From NCBI RefSeq assembly GCF_004365915.1, contig NZ_SODI01000001.1, positions 1,612,001 to 1,676,000 on the forward strand: a stretch of DNA of 64,000 nt, in the 5' to 3' direction. This DNA is from Cryobacterium psychrophilum (GTDB lineage: Bacteria; Actinomycetota; Actinomycetes; Actinomycetales; Microbacteriaceae). A program made the position numbers and the translations under genes. The notes under the pieces were generated by a model that did no database searches, was not told the origin of the DNA, and was given only the letters and a program-made list of their open reading frames with translations. Shown here piece after piece: positions 16,689-24,885 of the stretch (positions are counted from its first letter, which is position 1; every line of letters begins with the position of its first letter).

Positions 16689-16706
16689 TATATGCGAACG
16701 CATATA
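16689..16706. promoter_or_regulatory. MarR-type operator upstream of the mhqO/mhqD-like pair
   Basis: TATATGCG and CGCATATA form a perfect 8-bp inverted repeat around AA. Size and symmetry fit a MarR/DUF24-family dimer. No such regulator lies beside it; the MarR-like gene at 30956 is inside the island and is not an obvious match. Confidence 0.75.
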
Positions 16707-16894
16707 ACACGAGAGTATTCCCGAACTCCGTCACTGCCAGAGATCGACGGGCAGGCCGTTAGCCGCCACCCCGATCGGGAGCGCAGCAGCAGGGGACTTT
16801 CCACGAGCGCGGGCGCTCCCCCGCTACTCGAATAAGTCACCACAGGGGGGCTGGCGTACGCAGCATCTGCTTCGGCAGCGGCGGCCCGTGGCGT

Positions 16895-18181
16895 CTACTC
16901 GCTGTGCGTTCTCCCACGGGCCGCGATGGCCTGAGCGATGATGATCGCTGCAGCGACCGATGCCGCAACGATGACGGTGAGGAGGTCGTTCTGAAGTTTC
17001 AGGACCGTGAAGGGGACCAGGATCGCAAGATCGAGCACGATCGAGAGCACCGGAACCCAGAAGTTCGCCTGGATCTTCGAGCGGAGGTGGCGGACGACGC
17101 CCCACTGCACGGAGATATCCATAGCAAGGTAGAGGAATGCGCCCATCGAGGCGATCTGGCTGAGATCGAGAAACGCGGTGGCGAGAACGGCGAGACCTGC
17201 GGTGATGATCATCGGCTGGTGCGAGATTCTCTGGGGCAGTGCTGGCGCCTGCCGCATGTCTTGCAGCATGGCGTAGAGGCGTGACACCGAGTAGAGGCTG
17301 GCGAGGAGCCCCGACAAGGTCGCGACGACGGCGATCGCGACGGTGATCCCGACTCCCCACGCGCCGAAGAGGGGTTCGGCGGCTTGCGCGAGCGCGTAGT
17401 CACGGGCCTTAACGACGCCTTCGGCGCCGATGCTCGACTCCACCGACACCGTGATGAGCAGATACAGAACGGTGCAGATCAGCAGTGAGATGATGATCGA
17501 TCGTGCGATGTTCTTCTTCGGGTCGCGGATGTCGTCACCCTGGTTGGTAATGGTGGTGAAACCTTTGTAGGCGAGCACGCAGAGTGTGGTGCCTGCCAGG
17601 AGTCCGACGATGCCTGGCGAGTCACCGGAAGACTTCGAGAAGAATCCGTTGCCGGATACCGCGGCGCCGATGAGGCCGGCAATCGCGAGTACGGCGATGC
17701 CGAGGATCTTCAGCACCGCGGTGGTGGTCGCTGAGCCTTCGACGAGCTTGTTGCCCACGAGGTTCACGATCGCAGCGGCGACGATCGCGGCGACGCCCAG
17801 CACGGGCACGAGTATCGCCGAGTCCTGCAGGCCGAAGGGGCGCAACAGGTAGGTACCGAATGTGCGCGCCAGGAGGCTCTCCGCGACCACCATCGACACG
17901 TACATGAACAGCGAGACTGACCCGGCGACCACACCCGGTCCGTAGGCGTCTTTCAGCAGCATCGCGATACCGCCGGAGGACGGGTTCACGCTGGAGTAGC
18001 GAACATAGGAATAGGAACTGACTCCGGCGACAATCGCGCCGAGGAGAAAGGCGAGCGGAAACCAGTCGCCGGCGAATTCGGCCACTTGACCCACTAGGGC
18101 GAAGATCCCCGCACCGATCATTACCCCGGTGCCGAGGGAGATCGATCCTGTCAGCGAAATCTTGTCAGTGCGATTGGGCAT
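16895..18181 (-). CDS. APC-superfamily amino acid permease
   Basis: 428 aa with 12 TM helices. The first helix carries the unwound APC motif GTGVMIGAGIFALVG (about 18-32), and a conserved Lys/Gly segment (AYKGFTTITNQGDDI) follows near residue 220. Likely amino acid/polyamine import by H+ or Na+ symport; substrate unknown. Transcribed alone. Nothing but weak intergenic sequence separates it from copZ upstream. Confidence 0.92.
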   Translation of the reverse strand: MPNRTDKISLTGSISLGTGVMIGAGIFALVGQVAEFAGDWFPLAFLLGAIVAGVSSYSYVRYSSVNPSSGGIAMLLKDAYGPGVVAGSVSLFMYVSMVVAESLLARTFGTYLLRPFGLQDSAILVPVLGVAAIVAAAIVNLVGNKLVEGSATTTAVLKILGIAVLAIAGLIGAAVSGNGFFSKSSGDSPGIVGLLAGTTLCVLAYKGFTTITNQGDDIRDPKKNIARSIIISLLICTVLYLLITVSVESSIGAEGVVKARDYALAQAAEPLFGAWGVGITVAIAVVATLSGLLASLYSVSRLYAMLQDMRQAPALPQRISHQPMIITAGLAVLATAFLDLSQIASMGAFLYLAMDISVQWGVVRHLRSKIQANFWVPVLSIVLDLAILVPFTVLKLQNDLLTVIVAASVAAAIIIAQAIAARGRTHSE

Positions 18182-18338
18182 GAGTCATTATCTCCACACG
18201 CGAGCTGTCTCTGCAGCGTGGTAGTCGTCAGCGACCTGAACCGGAGGTTCGGCACGGCATGCCGTGGTGCCAAAAGATCTGCCTCATCAACACCTTGTCC
18301 GGTTTGGGACCTGACGACAAGTTCGACCTGTTGGCCAC

Positions 18339-18719
18339 TCATCGGGACTGGGCAACCCAGTCGTAGCCGGCCTCGTCGATCGCGGCGGCGACCGCGTCAC
18401 GGTCCAATTCGCCGACGCTCGAGACTGTCACCTGGGAGAGGCCGCCGGAGACAAGCGCGACCTCCACGTTGGTCGCGCCCTGCAGTCGGCCCAGTTCCTC
18501 CGTCACGCTCTTCACGCAGTGACTGCAGGTCATTCCAGACACCGCCCAAGTGCTCGTGATCGTGGCCCGTTCGGCACTGTCGGATGACGTTGCGGCTGCT
18601 TTCTCGTGCGTGGGGGTTCCGCACGCACACGAGCCTGTGCCCGCTGTCTCGTGGGCGTGGGTTCCACACGCGCAGGAAGCGTCGGTCAGGCCGAGGTCAT
18701 TCTGGTTCGTTGTGCACAT
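18339..18719 (-). CDS. copZ: CopZ-like heavy-metal-associated (HMA) copper chaperone with Cys/His-rich N-terminal tail
   Basis: 126 aa from ATG at 18719 with AAAGGA about 9 nt upstream. Residues about 62-126 are an HMA domain with the metal loop GMTCSHC. The preceding 55 residues are unusual: two near-repeats of the type CACGTHAHE (SCACGTHAHETAG and SCACGTPTHEKAA), which look like extra Cys/His metal sites. Two CsoR-type palindromes separate it from the divergent remnant of csoR, so it was probably Cu(I)-induced before the repressor gene was lost. No CopA ATPase gene is next to it. Confidence 0.92.
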   Translation of the reverse strand: MCTTNQNDLGLTDASCACGTHAHETAGTGSCACGTPTHEKAAATSSDSAERATITSTWAVSGMTCSHCVKSVTEELGRLQGATNVEVALVSGGLSQVTVSSVGELDRDAVAAAIDEAGYDWVAQSR

Positions 18720-18743
18720 AAGCTGCAGTCCTTTCAATCAGCT

Positions 18744-18760
18744 GTACCCCCCGGGGGTAC
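18744..18760. promoter_or_regulatory. CsoR operator proximal to copZ
   Basis: GTACCCCC and GGGGGTAC form a perfect 8-bp dyad around a single C, 25 bp upstream of the copZ start. This is the classical GC-rich CsoR site. Confidence 0.8.
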
Positions 18761-18779
18761 CTGAACCCACTATACCCTT

Positions 18780-18796
18780 ATACCACCCTGGGGTAT
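18780..18796. promoter_or_regulatory. CsoR operator proximal to the csoR remnant
   Basis: ATACCACCC followed by TGGGGTAT is a pseudo-palindromic CsoR-type site 10 bp before the csoR ATG. It would have allowed autoregulation of the now broken csoR gene. Confidence 0.75.
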
Positions 18797-18805
18797 AGCG
18801 CTCCC

Positions 18806-18951
18806 ATGAATGAACCCACCGAAACGGAGACCGCGCCCCATCATCACGGGTACATCTCCAACAAGGATGACTACCTCAAGCGCCTGCGCCGCATCGAGGG
18901 AAACTCCCGCGGCTTGCAAAGCATGGTGACGGACGAGAAGTACTGCATCCC
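18806..18951 (+). pseudogene. csoR: 5' remnant of csoR (copper-sensing repressor)
   Basis: The first 48 codons are recognisable: a His-rich start (APHHHGYISNKDDYLKRL) then RRIEGNSRGLQSMV and EKYCI. The CsoR helix 2 Cys (YCI) is the last conserved position. After about 18951 the sequence turns into IS110 debris, so the His and second Cys of the Cu(I) site and the tetramer helices are missing. The reading frame runs on to 19060 as an unrelated tail. No functional repressor can be made. Confidence 0.9.
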
Positions 18952-19215
18952 GGTGACCAACTCAACCACCCGCAGACGCGGGCTGAAAGCCGTTGCCGAC
19001 CCGCTCCAGTGCAGGGCGGATTGGGTGAGCAGCCCGCGGATACGTTTGCTGGCGGCCTGACCGCGATCGGCAGAGCGCCGATGGTCGCGGGCTGGTCCAC
19101 GATCATCAAGACCGTGCCGTGCTGTTTCAGTTTCTGCAGCACTGCACTCATCTGGGCTTCGTCCTGGGGCAGTGCCTCGTCGAAGAGCACTTTCCCGACC
19201 CAGTTGAGGGCACCG
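18952..19215 (-). pseudogene. Decayed IS110-family transposase fragment
   Basis: Read on the minus strand, ALPQDEAQ...HGTVLMIVDQPATIGALPIAV matches the N-terminal DEDD domain of IS110 transposases. It is followed, after an internal deletion, by ASKRIRGLLTQ in another frame, then by IRPALERV in a third. These are the helix around NRIRGLLTQIHPALERV of the intact family. At least one deletion and two frameshifts have occurred. The fragment replaces the 3' part of csoR. Confidence 0.82.
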
Positions 19216-19611
19216 GCGTGGCGCTCGCCTGGGTCGTCCACACCGACCCCACCCTCGGCCGGGCCTATTACCTCAAAGAAGGCCTCCGGGTGATATTCAA
19301 ACTCTCTCTCGACGAAGCCGCAGAAGCACTCGACAAATGGGTCGCCTGGGCGAGACGCTGCCGGATCCCCGCGTTCGTGAAACTCCAACGCAGCATCGTC
19401 AAACACCGCTCCGCGATCCTCGCCTCCATCGAGCACGGGCTCTCCAACGGACGCATCGAATCCATGAACACCAAGATTCGACTCATCACCCGCATCGCCT
19501 TCGGCTTCAAATCCCCCGACGCCCTCATCGCCCTCGCCATGCTCAGCGTCGGCGGCCACCGTCCCGTGCTCCCCGGCCGGAATTAACCCACGGTTACGTC
19601 ACAAGAGCCTG
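19205..19611 (+). pseudogene. C-terminal remnant of an ISL3-family transposase with right IS end
   Basis: From about 19218 the plus strand encodes the last ~120 residues of an ISL3 transposase (LKEGLRVIFKL, ARRCRIPAFV, IEHGLSNGRIESMNTKIR, FGFKSPDALIALAML, GGHRPVLPGR), with stop at 19586. The N-terminal DDE part is missing. The inverted-repeat-like tail to about 19611 (ending CACAAGAGCC) is probably the IS right end. It directly abuts the IS110 debris, giving two IS scars in tandem. Confidence 0.85.
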
Positions 19612-19757
19612 AAAATTTTCCTGTTTAATTTGCGCAGGGGTGCATCCAAGAGGGCAGCGGATCGGGAAGAAACAGTAAGTCCGAAACAATTCAATCCACT
19701 AAGGACAAGTTCGGACCGCGCACCACTCCACGACCTATTCGCTCACCGGAGGACACC

Positions 19758-20636
19758 GTGATACCCGATTCGCTGAACCAAGCTCAATACGACACCGTTT
19801 ACAACTTCTTCTCCCTCGTGATCGCGGCGCAGCTCTTCGCCTCGATCTTCATGCTGGTCAGCCTCAACCGGGTTCTGCCGAGGTACCGGCAGGCGATGAC
19901 CGTGGCAGCGGTGGTGTGCGGCATTGCCGCGTACCACTACTTTCGCATTTTCGACTCGTTCAAGACGGCATTCGTGACCGACGCCGTCGGCGGCCGCGGG
20001 GACTATGTGCAGGTCGCCGGCGCCAGTTTCAACGAGGGCTACCGCTACGTCGACTGGCTGCTGACGGTGCCGCTACTCCTCCTCGAACTCATCGCCGTGC
20101 TGGCCCTCGCCCGCCGCGTGCAGACGCGCCTCCTCGCGCGACTCATCCCGGCATCGGCCCTGATGATCGCGCTCGGGTACCCGGGTGAGATCAGCGGGGA
20201 CGACGGTCTTCGCGGACTGTTCGGCGTGCTCTCCACGATCCCGTTCGTATATATTCTGTACGTTCTCTTCGTCGAGTTGACCCGATCGCTCGACCGGCAG
20301 CCGGCGAGCGTGCGCAAGACGATCAGTCAGCTCCGCCTGTTACTCCTCCTGACCTGGGGCGTCTACCCGATCGCATACTTCCTGCCCATGCTCGGCCTCG
20401 ATGGGGCGGATGCCTGGGTCGGCAAACAGCTCGGCTACTCGATCGCCGACATCCTCGCCAAGGCGCTTTACGGCCTGATCATCTACCGGATCGCCCGGAT
20501 GAAGTCGTTCGCCGATGACGACGCCTTCGCCACCAGGGAGCTGTCGGTCGACGAGGTGCGCGAGGTGACGGCAGGCGCCCCGCCCCGGAACGGGGCGCCA
20601 GTGCCCAAGCGGGTACGGGGCCGCGACACCGATTAG
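19758..20636 (+). CDS. Actinorhodopsin/xanthorhodopsin-type light-driven proton pump
   Basis: 292 aa, GTG start with GGAGGA 4 nt upstream. Seven TM helices. Helix C reads RYVDWLLTVPLLLLE, giving Asp99 (proton acceptor), Thr103 and Glu110 (donor), the DTE set of proton pumps. Leu107 at the tuning position predicts green-light absorption. His60 (AAYHYFRIF) matches the His of proteorhodopsin. Helix G has Asp231 and Schiff-base Lys235 (IADILAKALYG). Gly156 in LFGVLSTIPF may be the small residue that opens a carotenoid antenna site. No retinal or carotenoid synthesis gene is in the window. The Arg/Asp-rich C-terminal tail (about 250-292) is cytoplasmic. Confidence 0.96.
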   Translation: MIPDSLNQAQYDTVYNFFSLVIAAQLFASIFMLVSLNRVLPRYRQAMTVAAVVCGIAAYHYFRIFDSFKTAFVTDAVGGRGDYVQVAGASFNEGYRYVDWLLTVPLLLLELIAVLALARRVQTRLLARLIPASALMIALGYPGEISGDDGLRGLFGVLSTIPFVYILYVLFVELTRSLDRQPASVRKTISQLRLLLLLTWGVYPIAYFLPMLGLDGADAWVGKQLGYSIADILAKALYGLIIYRIARMKSFADDDAFATRELSVDEVREVTAGAPPRNGAPVPKRVRGRDTD

Positions 20637-21036
20637 GAGTGTGTCAGGTTGCCACCAAGTGCGGTCGGACCGTCGACGAACAGACGGCTCGGCCGCACAG
20701 GACCTGTGACAGTCATGACGTGCTGCCGGAACGAGCCGGGGATACAGCTGGCCCACGCCATGGATGCTGATGCGGTCATGATCGATCGCATCGTTGCGGC
20801 CAACACATCAGGCCGCGCCTTCGGGATATCGTCTCCTGATTCACGGCGTCGAAGCACGCGCGTTCGCCGATGGTATGCCTGAACTCCTGTGGCACGCGTG
20901 GACAGAAGCAGTGTAATCGCGTGCTCCTTCGAGAGATGCACTCAAGAGCGAGGACATCTACCGACAAACGGCGGTTCACGGAACACGTTCGACGCCTGCG
21001 ATCCAGGCGGAGTTCAGTTCTCCGTGCGGGTCTGTC
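20637..21036. other. 400-bp region without a recognisable gene
   Basis: Between the rhodopsin stop and the TetR gene. Short open frames exist on both strands but none has a ribosome site or recognisable motif. It may be a decayed gene; nothing firm is seen. Confidence 0.5.
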
Positions 21037-21612
21037 TCAGCGCTTGAGGGCGAGGAGCCGGGTGGTCCACAACGACATCACGGGCAGCAGGCTGAGCAGT
21101 TCGGGTGCGGCCGATTGGTCGAGGGCATCAGAGACCAGATCTCGTACGGCGTCGACGCTCCCAATGTGATCGCTGAGCGGGGCGGGCGGAGTGTCACTGA
21201 TCGCGGCTTGTGCGTCGCGCATGAGGGCGGCGAGGCGGGTGGTGTCAGCACGTCGGCATTTCCGAGCAGCGGCACCGAGAGATTCGAATTCGACGTGGAC
21301 CGCGCGGGCCGCGACGAGGTCGAGCTGCAGGGTGCTGAGGTAGGCCTCGATGAAGCGCTCGTACGCAGCGAACACGCAGGCGTCCTTGTCATCGAAGGCT
21401 GCGTAGAACCCGGCCCGGGAGACGCGGGCGCGGGCTGTGATCTCTCGCACGCCGACGCCTCGATAGCCTTCGGATGCGAGCAACTCGGTCGCGGCGATCA
21501 TCAGGCTTTCCCGGTGGATGGCCGGCACCTCACCGCGCCTGAGTACGGGTGGCATCGTGAAAAAGATGCCGTCGGCAATGTTTACCGGCGTCTCGTCGAG
21601 ACGCTCGCTCAT
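21037..21612 (-). CDS. TetR/AcrR-family transcriptional regulator
   Basis: 191 aa. N-terminal helix-turn-helix at about residues 32-78 (IAATELLASEGYRGVGVREITARARVSRAGFYAAF), with F/Y in the recognition helix; the C-terminal ligand domain is divergent. The first 25 residues extend beyond the usual start, so translation may begin later. Divergent from the fadD pseudogene across about 195 bp, so it probably controlled that gene in response to acyl-CoA. It is the only TetR gene in the left half and a candidate for the orphan TetR operator at 13568. Confidence 0.9.
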   Translation of the reverse strand: MSERLDETPVNIADGIFFTMPPVLRRGEVPAIHRESLMIAATELLASEGYRGVGVREITARARVSRAGFYAAFDDKDACVFAAYERFIEAYLSTLQLDLVAARAVHVEFESLGAAARKCRRADTTRLAALMRDAQAAISDTPPAPLSDHIGSVDAVRDLVSDALDQSAAPELLSLLPVMSLWTTRLLALKR

Positions 21613-21809
21613 ACGGCCATCATGTTTGACCTACTTCGATTAAAGCAACTAATGTTTCTTTAAACGAGAGGGGCCTCAGTCGATGGAGAGTAAGGCCGAA
21701 TCGCAACGCGACGGGGCGCGTCGTATGTGACACGCACCCTTCCCACGTTGCTTGGCCGGATGACGGCTCCGATTGTGAGAACCTCCCCGGTCGCGGCAGC
21801 GGCCTGTTG

Positions 21810-23473
21810 ATGGAGCGCGTCGCCGCAACGCCAGAACTGGTGCTCTTCTCCCGTGTTGTGGAGTCCGGGAGGTTGGATATCACGGCAGCGGAGTTTCTGG
21901 CGCAAGTGAAGAGTCTCGCGAAGGGATTCATTGCGGCCGGCCTTCAGCCGGGGCAGCGCATCGGACTGATCGCCGGTACCCGCTACGAGTGGAGCCTGAT
22001 TGATTTTGCGGCCTGGTTCGCCGGGGTCGTCCTCGTCCCGATCTACGAAACGTCGTCGCCGTTCCAGATCCGCTGGAACCTGGGTGACTCTGGGGCCGTT
22101 GCTGTGATCGTTGAGGACGCCGCGCTGCGCGCTCGAGTGGGGGAGGTGTTGCCGGAGCTGCCGGAGGTCGAACGGGTCTGGACGATCGATGACGGTGACC
22201 TCGACGTGCTCACCACCCAAGGGACCACGATCGGCGACGTCGAGCTTGAACGTCGACGCAGCCTCGCGAACGAAGATGACATCGCCACGATCATCTATAC
22301 TTCGGGCACGACAGGCACCCCCAAGGGCTGCGTGCTGACCCACGGCAACTTCGTCGAGTTGAGTCGCAACACGGCCAACGAACTCCCCGAGGTATTCGCG
22401 TCCGGAGCATCCACGCTGCTCTTCCTCCCGATGGCGCACGTTTTTGCGCGCTTCATCGCTGTCGTGAGCGTGTATGGCGGGGTGAGGATCGCCCACGAGG
22501 GAGACACGAAGAAGCTGATCGAGAGACTCGGGGAATTCAAACCGACATTCCTCTTCGCCGTCCCACGCGTGTTCGAAAAGATCTACAACTCCAGCGAGCA
22601 ACGCGCCGAAGCAGGCGGGCGCGGAAAACTGTTCCGACAGGCGGTGGAAACGGCGATCGCCCGCTCGAAGGCCCTTGACCAGGGCCACGTCCCGCTCGGA
22701 CTCCGTGTGCGCTTCGCAGTGCTCGACCGACTGGTGCTATCCAAGCTGCGGACCGCGCTTGGCGGGAGAGTGCAGTTCGCAGTGTCCGGAGGCGGTCCTC
22801 TCGGGGAGCGACTCGGGCATTTCTACCGAAGTCTTGGCGTCAGCATCCTCGAGGGGTACGGGCTGACGGAGACGACCGCCCCGGCCACCGTATGTCGGCC
22901 GGGTTCGGTCAAGATCGGCACGGTCGGACCACCCCTGCCCGGTGTGTCCGTGCGCATCGCTGACGATGGCGAAGTCGAGATCGCAGGTGTGAACGTGTTC
23001 AAAGAGTACTGGCGCAATCCCGACGCCACCGCTGCCGTATTCGATGACGGCTGGCTCCGAACCGGAGATCTCGGCACACTCGACGAGAAGGGCAACCTGG
23101 CCATCACCGGCCGCAAGAAGGAGATCCTCGTCACCGCCGGCGGCAAGAACGTGGCACCAACAGCTCTCGAAGTCCCCATCACGAGTAACCCGATCGTCGG
23201 GCAGGCGGTGGTCGTCGGCGACCGCCGCCCGTTCATCACCCCGCAGTACGAGCCGAGGTACAGCGGGCGATCGATCACGGCAACTCGTTCGTCTCACGAG
23301 CAGAGTCGATTCGCAGCTTCGTCATCCTTTCAACCGAATTCACCGAAGCGAGTGGGCATCTCACGCCGAAACTCTCAACGAAACGCTCGGTCATCCTTGA
23401 CGACTTCGCCGGCGAGATCGAGCTCCTCTACGCGGGCACCCCGGGCCACATCGACGCCGCGCCCCACCGGTGA
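21810..23473 (+). pseudogene. fadD: Long-chain fatty acyl-CoA ligase (FadD15-like), frameshifted by an internal deletion
   Basis: AMP-binding core is intact: YTSGTTGTPKG (P-loop, about 168-178), GYGLTETTAP, and GWLRTGDLG with GRKKEIL. After VVVGDRRPFIT (about codon 478) the frame changes. The family C terminus reappears in another frame from 23252 (AEVQRAIDHGNSF, then ESIRSFVILSTEFTEASGHLTPKLS) and stops at 23473. About 35-40 family residues are missing at the junction, consistent with an internal deletion of roughly 110-120 bp. The original frame instead runs to 23597 as a basic Ser/Arg-rich tail. The N-terminal start is uncertain; no ribosome site precedes ATG 21810 and the frame is open further upstream. 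Confidence 0.85.
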
Positions 23474-23959
23474 CAACGATCAGCGGCGGCGACAGCAGCG
23501 GCAGCACAGGCAGCACAGGCAGCACAGGCATAGGTTTTCGTCGACATCACGGCAACGCTACACACGCCGCCGGCCGAACGGTTATTTCGGAACGTAGGAA
23601 GAGAGCTGTTGGGCAACGTACGGGGTGAATGGATCACAATCTGAATTGTGCCAGTTTTCATACCACCGTCTTGCTGGCGGCTTCGTCCTTCTGCGAGGCG
23701 TTAGTTTCAGCGAAGTATGCGAAAGCGACCATCTCGTTGCTCAGGGAGAGCGTCGGCGCGACAGACTCGGTGACAGCCACTGCACAGGTCATCGGGGAAG
23801 ACACGAGGCATCCCCGAAACGGATGACTCGCCTCGCGCCGTCCCTCAATCGCAGGACGACCCGAAACCCCATTACATGCCAGCAGTGCCCGGACAATTCA
23901 GTGCACGAGGGCCGTGCCACGGCGCGCTGGCTAGATTCGTGATTGTGAGCGTTTGCTGG
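23474..23959. other. Intergenic region with a short tandem repeat, no gene recognised
   Basis: The 486 bp after the fadD remnant contain three tandem copies of GCAGCACAG (23501-23527). Small open frames follow but none has coding signals or recognisable motifs. Confidence 0.5.
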
Positions 23960-24307
23960 TCAGATACCGGTGACCAACCTGATGCCGGCGGCGATTTTCG
24001 ACAGCACATATCCTGGCACATGACCGGCCGGATACGGGTCTAGAAACTCCCGGCTGACCGGACCAAGTTGGGAGACAACTGCGACAGACTCCCTGTCGAG
24101 AGCGGAGGCTTCTCTCGGCACGAGGACGTTGCCGGGGAATGCTTCGAGTGCGACGTTCGAGGTGAGCGGCACCACAAGGACTGTGGCTATGTCGGTTGCA
24201 AGAAGCCAGTTCTCTTGCATAACGATTGCGGGTCGAACCTTGGCTGGTTCTGATCCTCGAGGCACGCCGAAGTCCACCCACACGACATCACCGTGGGCGA
24301 TCACCAC
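23960..24307 (-). CDS. mazF: MazF/PemK-family endoribonuclease toxin
   Basis: 115 aa. The family N terminus GDVVWVDFG...KVRPAIVMQ and strand VLVVPLTSN define the PemK/MazF fold; the basic region around KVRP and the Thr/Ser of PLTSN form the RNA cleavage site in this family. The GTG start overlaps the antitoxin stop by 7 nt (or 4 nt if it begins at 24304), typical of coupled toxin-antitoxin translation. Toxin ribonucleases of this type cut mRNA at short specific sequences. Confidence 0.93.
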   Translation of the reverse strand: MVIAHGDVVWVDFGVPRGSEPAKVRPAIVMQENWLLATDIATVLVVPLTSNVALEAFPGNVLVPREASALDRESVAVVSQLGPVSREFLDPYPAGHVPGYVLSKIAAGIRLVTGI

Positions 24308-24552
24308 TCCACGCCATCTCGCTTCATCTGCTCAGACTCACGAAGAAAAATAGCGTCCCCAGACGGCTGCCCAACGCGAGCGATCACCGCGTTCGCTATC
24401 GCGGTCAGTTCGGACTCGCCCTCGAGCTCGTTGGCGAGACGCTGACCGGCGAGCCGGTAGAACTCTGATCGGTTCATCCCGTGTCTCGCCGCAACCCGTT
24501 CGAACCGCTCGAAATCACCGTCAGGTACTGAAATGGCAGTCTTCATAAGCAT
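24301..24552 (-). CDS. mazE: MazE-like ribbon-helix-helix antitoxin
   Basis: 83 aa. The N-terminal ribbon-helix-helix segment MKTAISVPDGDFERFERVAARHGMNRSEFYRLA is typical of CopG/RHH antitoxins; the acidic C-terminal half would wrap the toxin. The start is either 24552 or the second Met at 24546. An imperfect dyad just upstream probably serves autorepression. The pair lies immediately left of the island boundary, in the chromosomal flank. Confidence 0.9.
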   Translation of the reverse strand: MLMKTAISVPDGDFERFERVAARHGMNRSEFYRLAGQRLANELEGESELTAIANAVIARVGQPSGDAIFLRESEQMKRDGVEW

Positions 24553-24554
24553 GA

Positions 24555-24570
24555 GTATAACTGGTCATAC
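24555..24570. promoter_or_regulatory. Candidate operator of the mazEF operon
   Basis: GTATAAC and GTCATAC form an inverted repeat with one mismatch around TG, directly upstream of the antitoxin start, where RHH antitoxins usually bind. Confidence 0.6.
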
Positions 24571-24653
24571 CCGTCTGTCGCCAAAAAGCATGCGAAGAAT
24601 GTTCACGTGTCGTTGTGCTGTGCCCTCGGGAGCTCATGGTGGCAATGACGAAG

Positions 24654-24695
24654 CCCCTTACTTCCCAGTGAAAAACTGGGATGTAAGGGGTTTTT
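24654..24695 (+). terminator. Intrinsic terminator at the left island boundary
   Basis: Stem CCCCTTAC.TCCCAGT / ACTGGGA.GTAAGGGG (one mismatch) with loop GAAAA, then TTTTT on the plus strand. It is the homologue of the hairpin beside tRNA-Ser at 48324-48365 and probably was the original tRNA-Ser terminator before the island separated them. Confidence 0.85.
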
Positions 24696-24724
24696 CGTGG
24701 CGGTACCGGTGCGATTTGAACCCA
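24687..24724. repeat. Left attachment site of the genomic island (copy of tRNA-Ser 3' end)
   Basis: 38 bp identical, except for C instead of G at 24712, to 48357-48394. It covers the CCA end, acceptor strand and half the T-arm of tRNA-Ser(CGA) (core GGCGGTACCGGTG then GATTTGAACCCA). Similarity continues leftwards through the terminator (71 bp in all, 6 mismatches). No tRNA body follows it, so this is the displaced half-site. Confidence 0.92.
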
Positions 24725-24820
24725 AATGCTTACCCAATCAGAAGCCCGAATGGGCCTGAGATCCGCATGATTACGCGGGTTTTCAATCATTTAAGCCCGG
24801 TTGGAATGGGAGCAATTTCA

Positions 24821-24845
24821 TTCAAATGTTGCCAAAATGTTGCCA
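24821..24845. repeat. Left arm-type repeat of the island
   Basis: TTCAAA then TGTTGCCAAAATGTTGCCA, itself two direct TGTTGCCA boxes 11 bp apart. The same 25 bp (one mismatch) occurs in the same orientation at 48274-48298. In the reconstructed circular form the two would flank the att core, as integrase arm sites do. Confidence 0.8.
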
Positions 24846-24885
24846 CGCTTCGGGGCCGCGTTTCAACACTGTGAATCATCTTGCA

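Noticed and set aside
20637..21036. Short minus-strand frame starting MHLSKEHA
   Set aside because: No ribosome site or family; a possible MTVTGP-like phosphotriesterase start is too short to support.
23501..23527. Tandem repeat as a functional minisatellite
   Set aside because: Only three units of a simple Ser/Gln-like codon run behind a pseudogene; no gene or site uses it.
23960..24552. mazEF as an island gene
   Set aside because: It lies left of the att core, so it belongs to the chromosomal flank unless a larger, older island existed.
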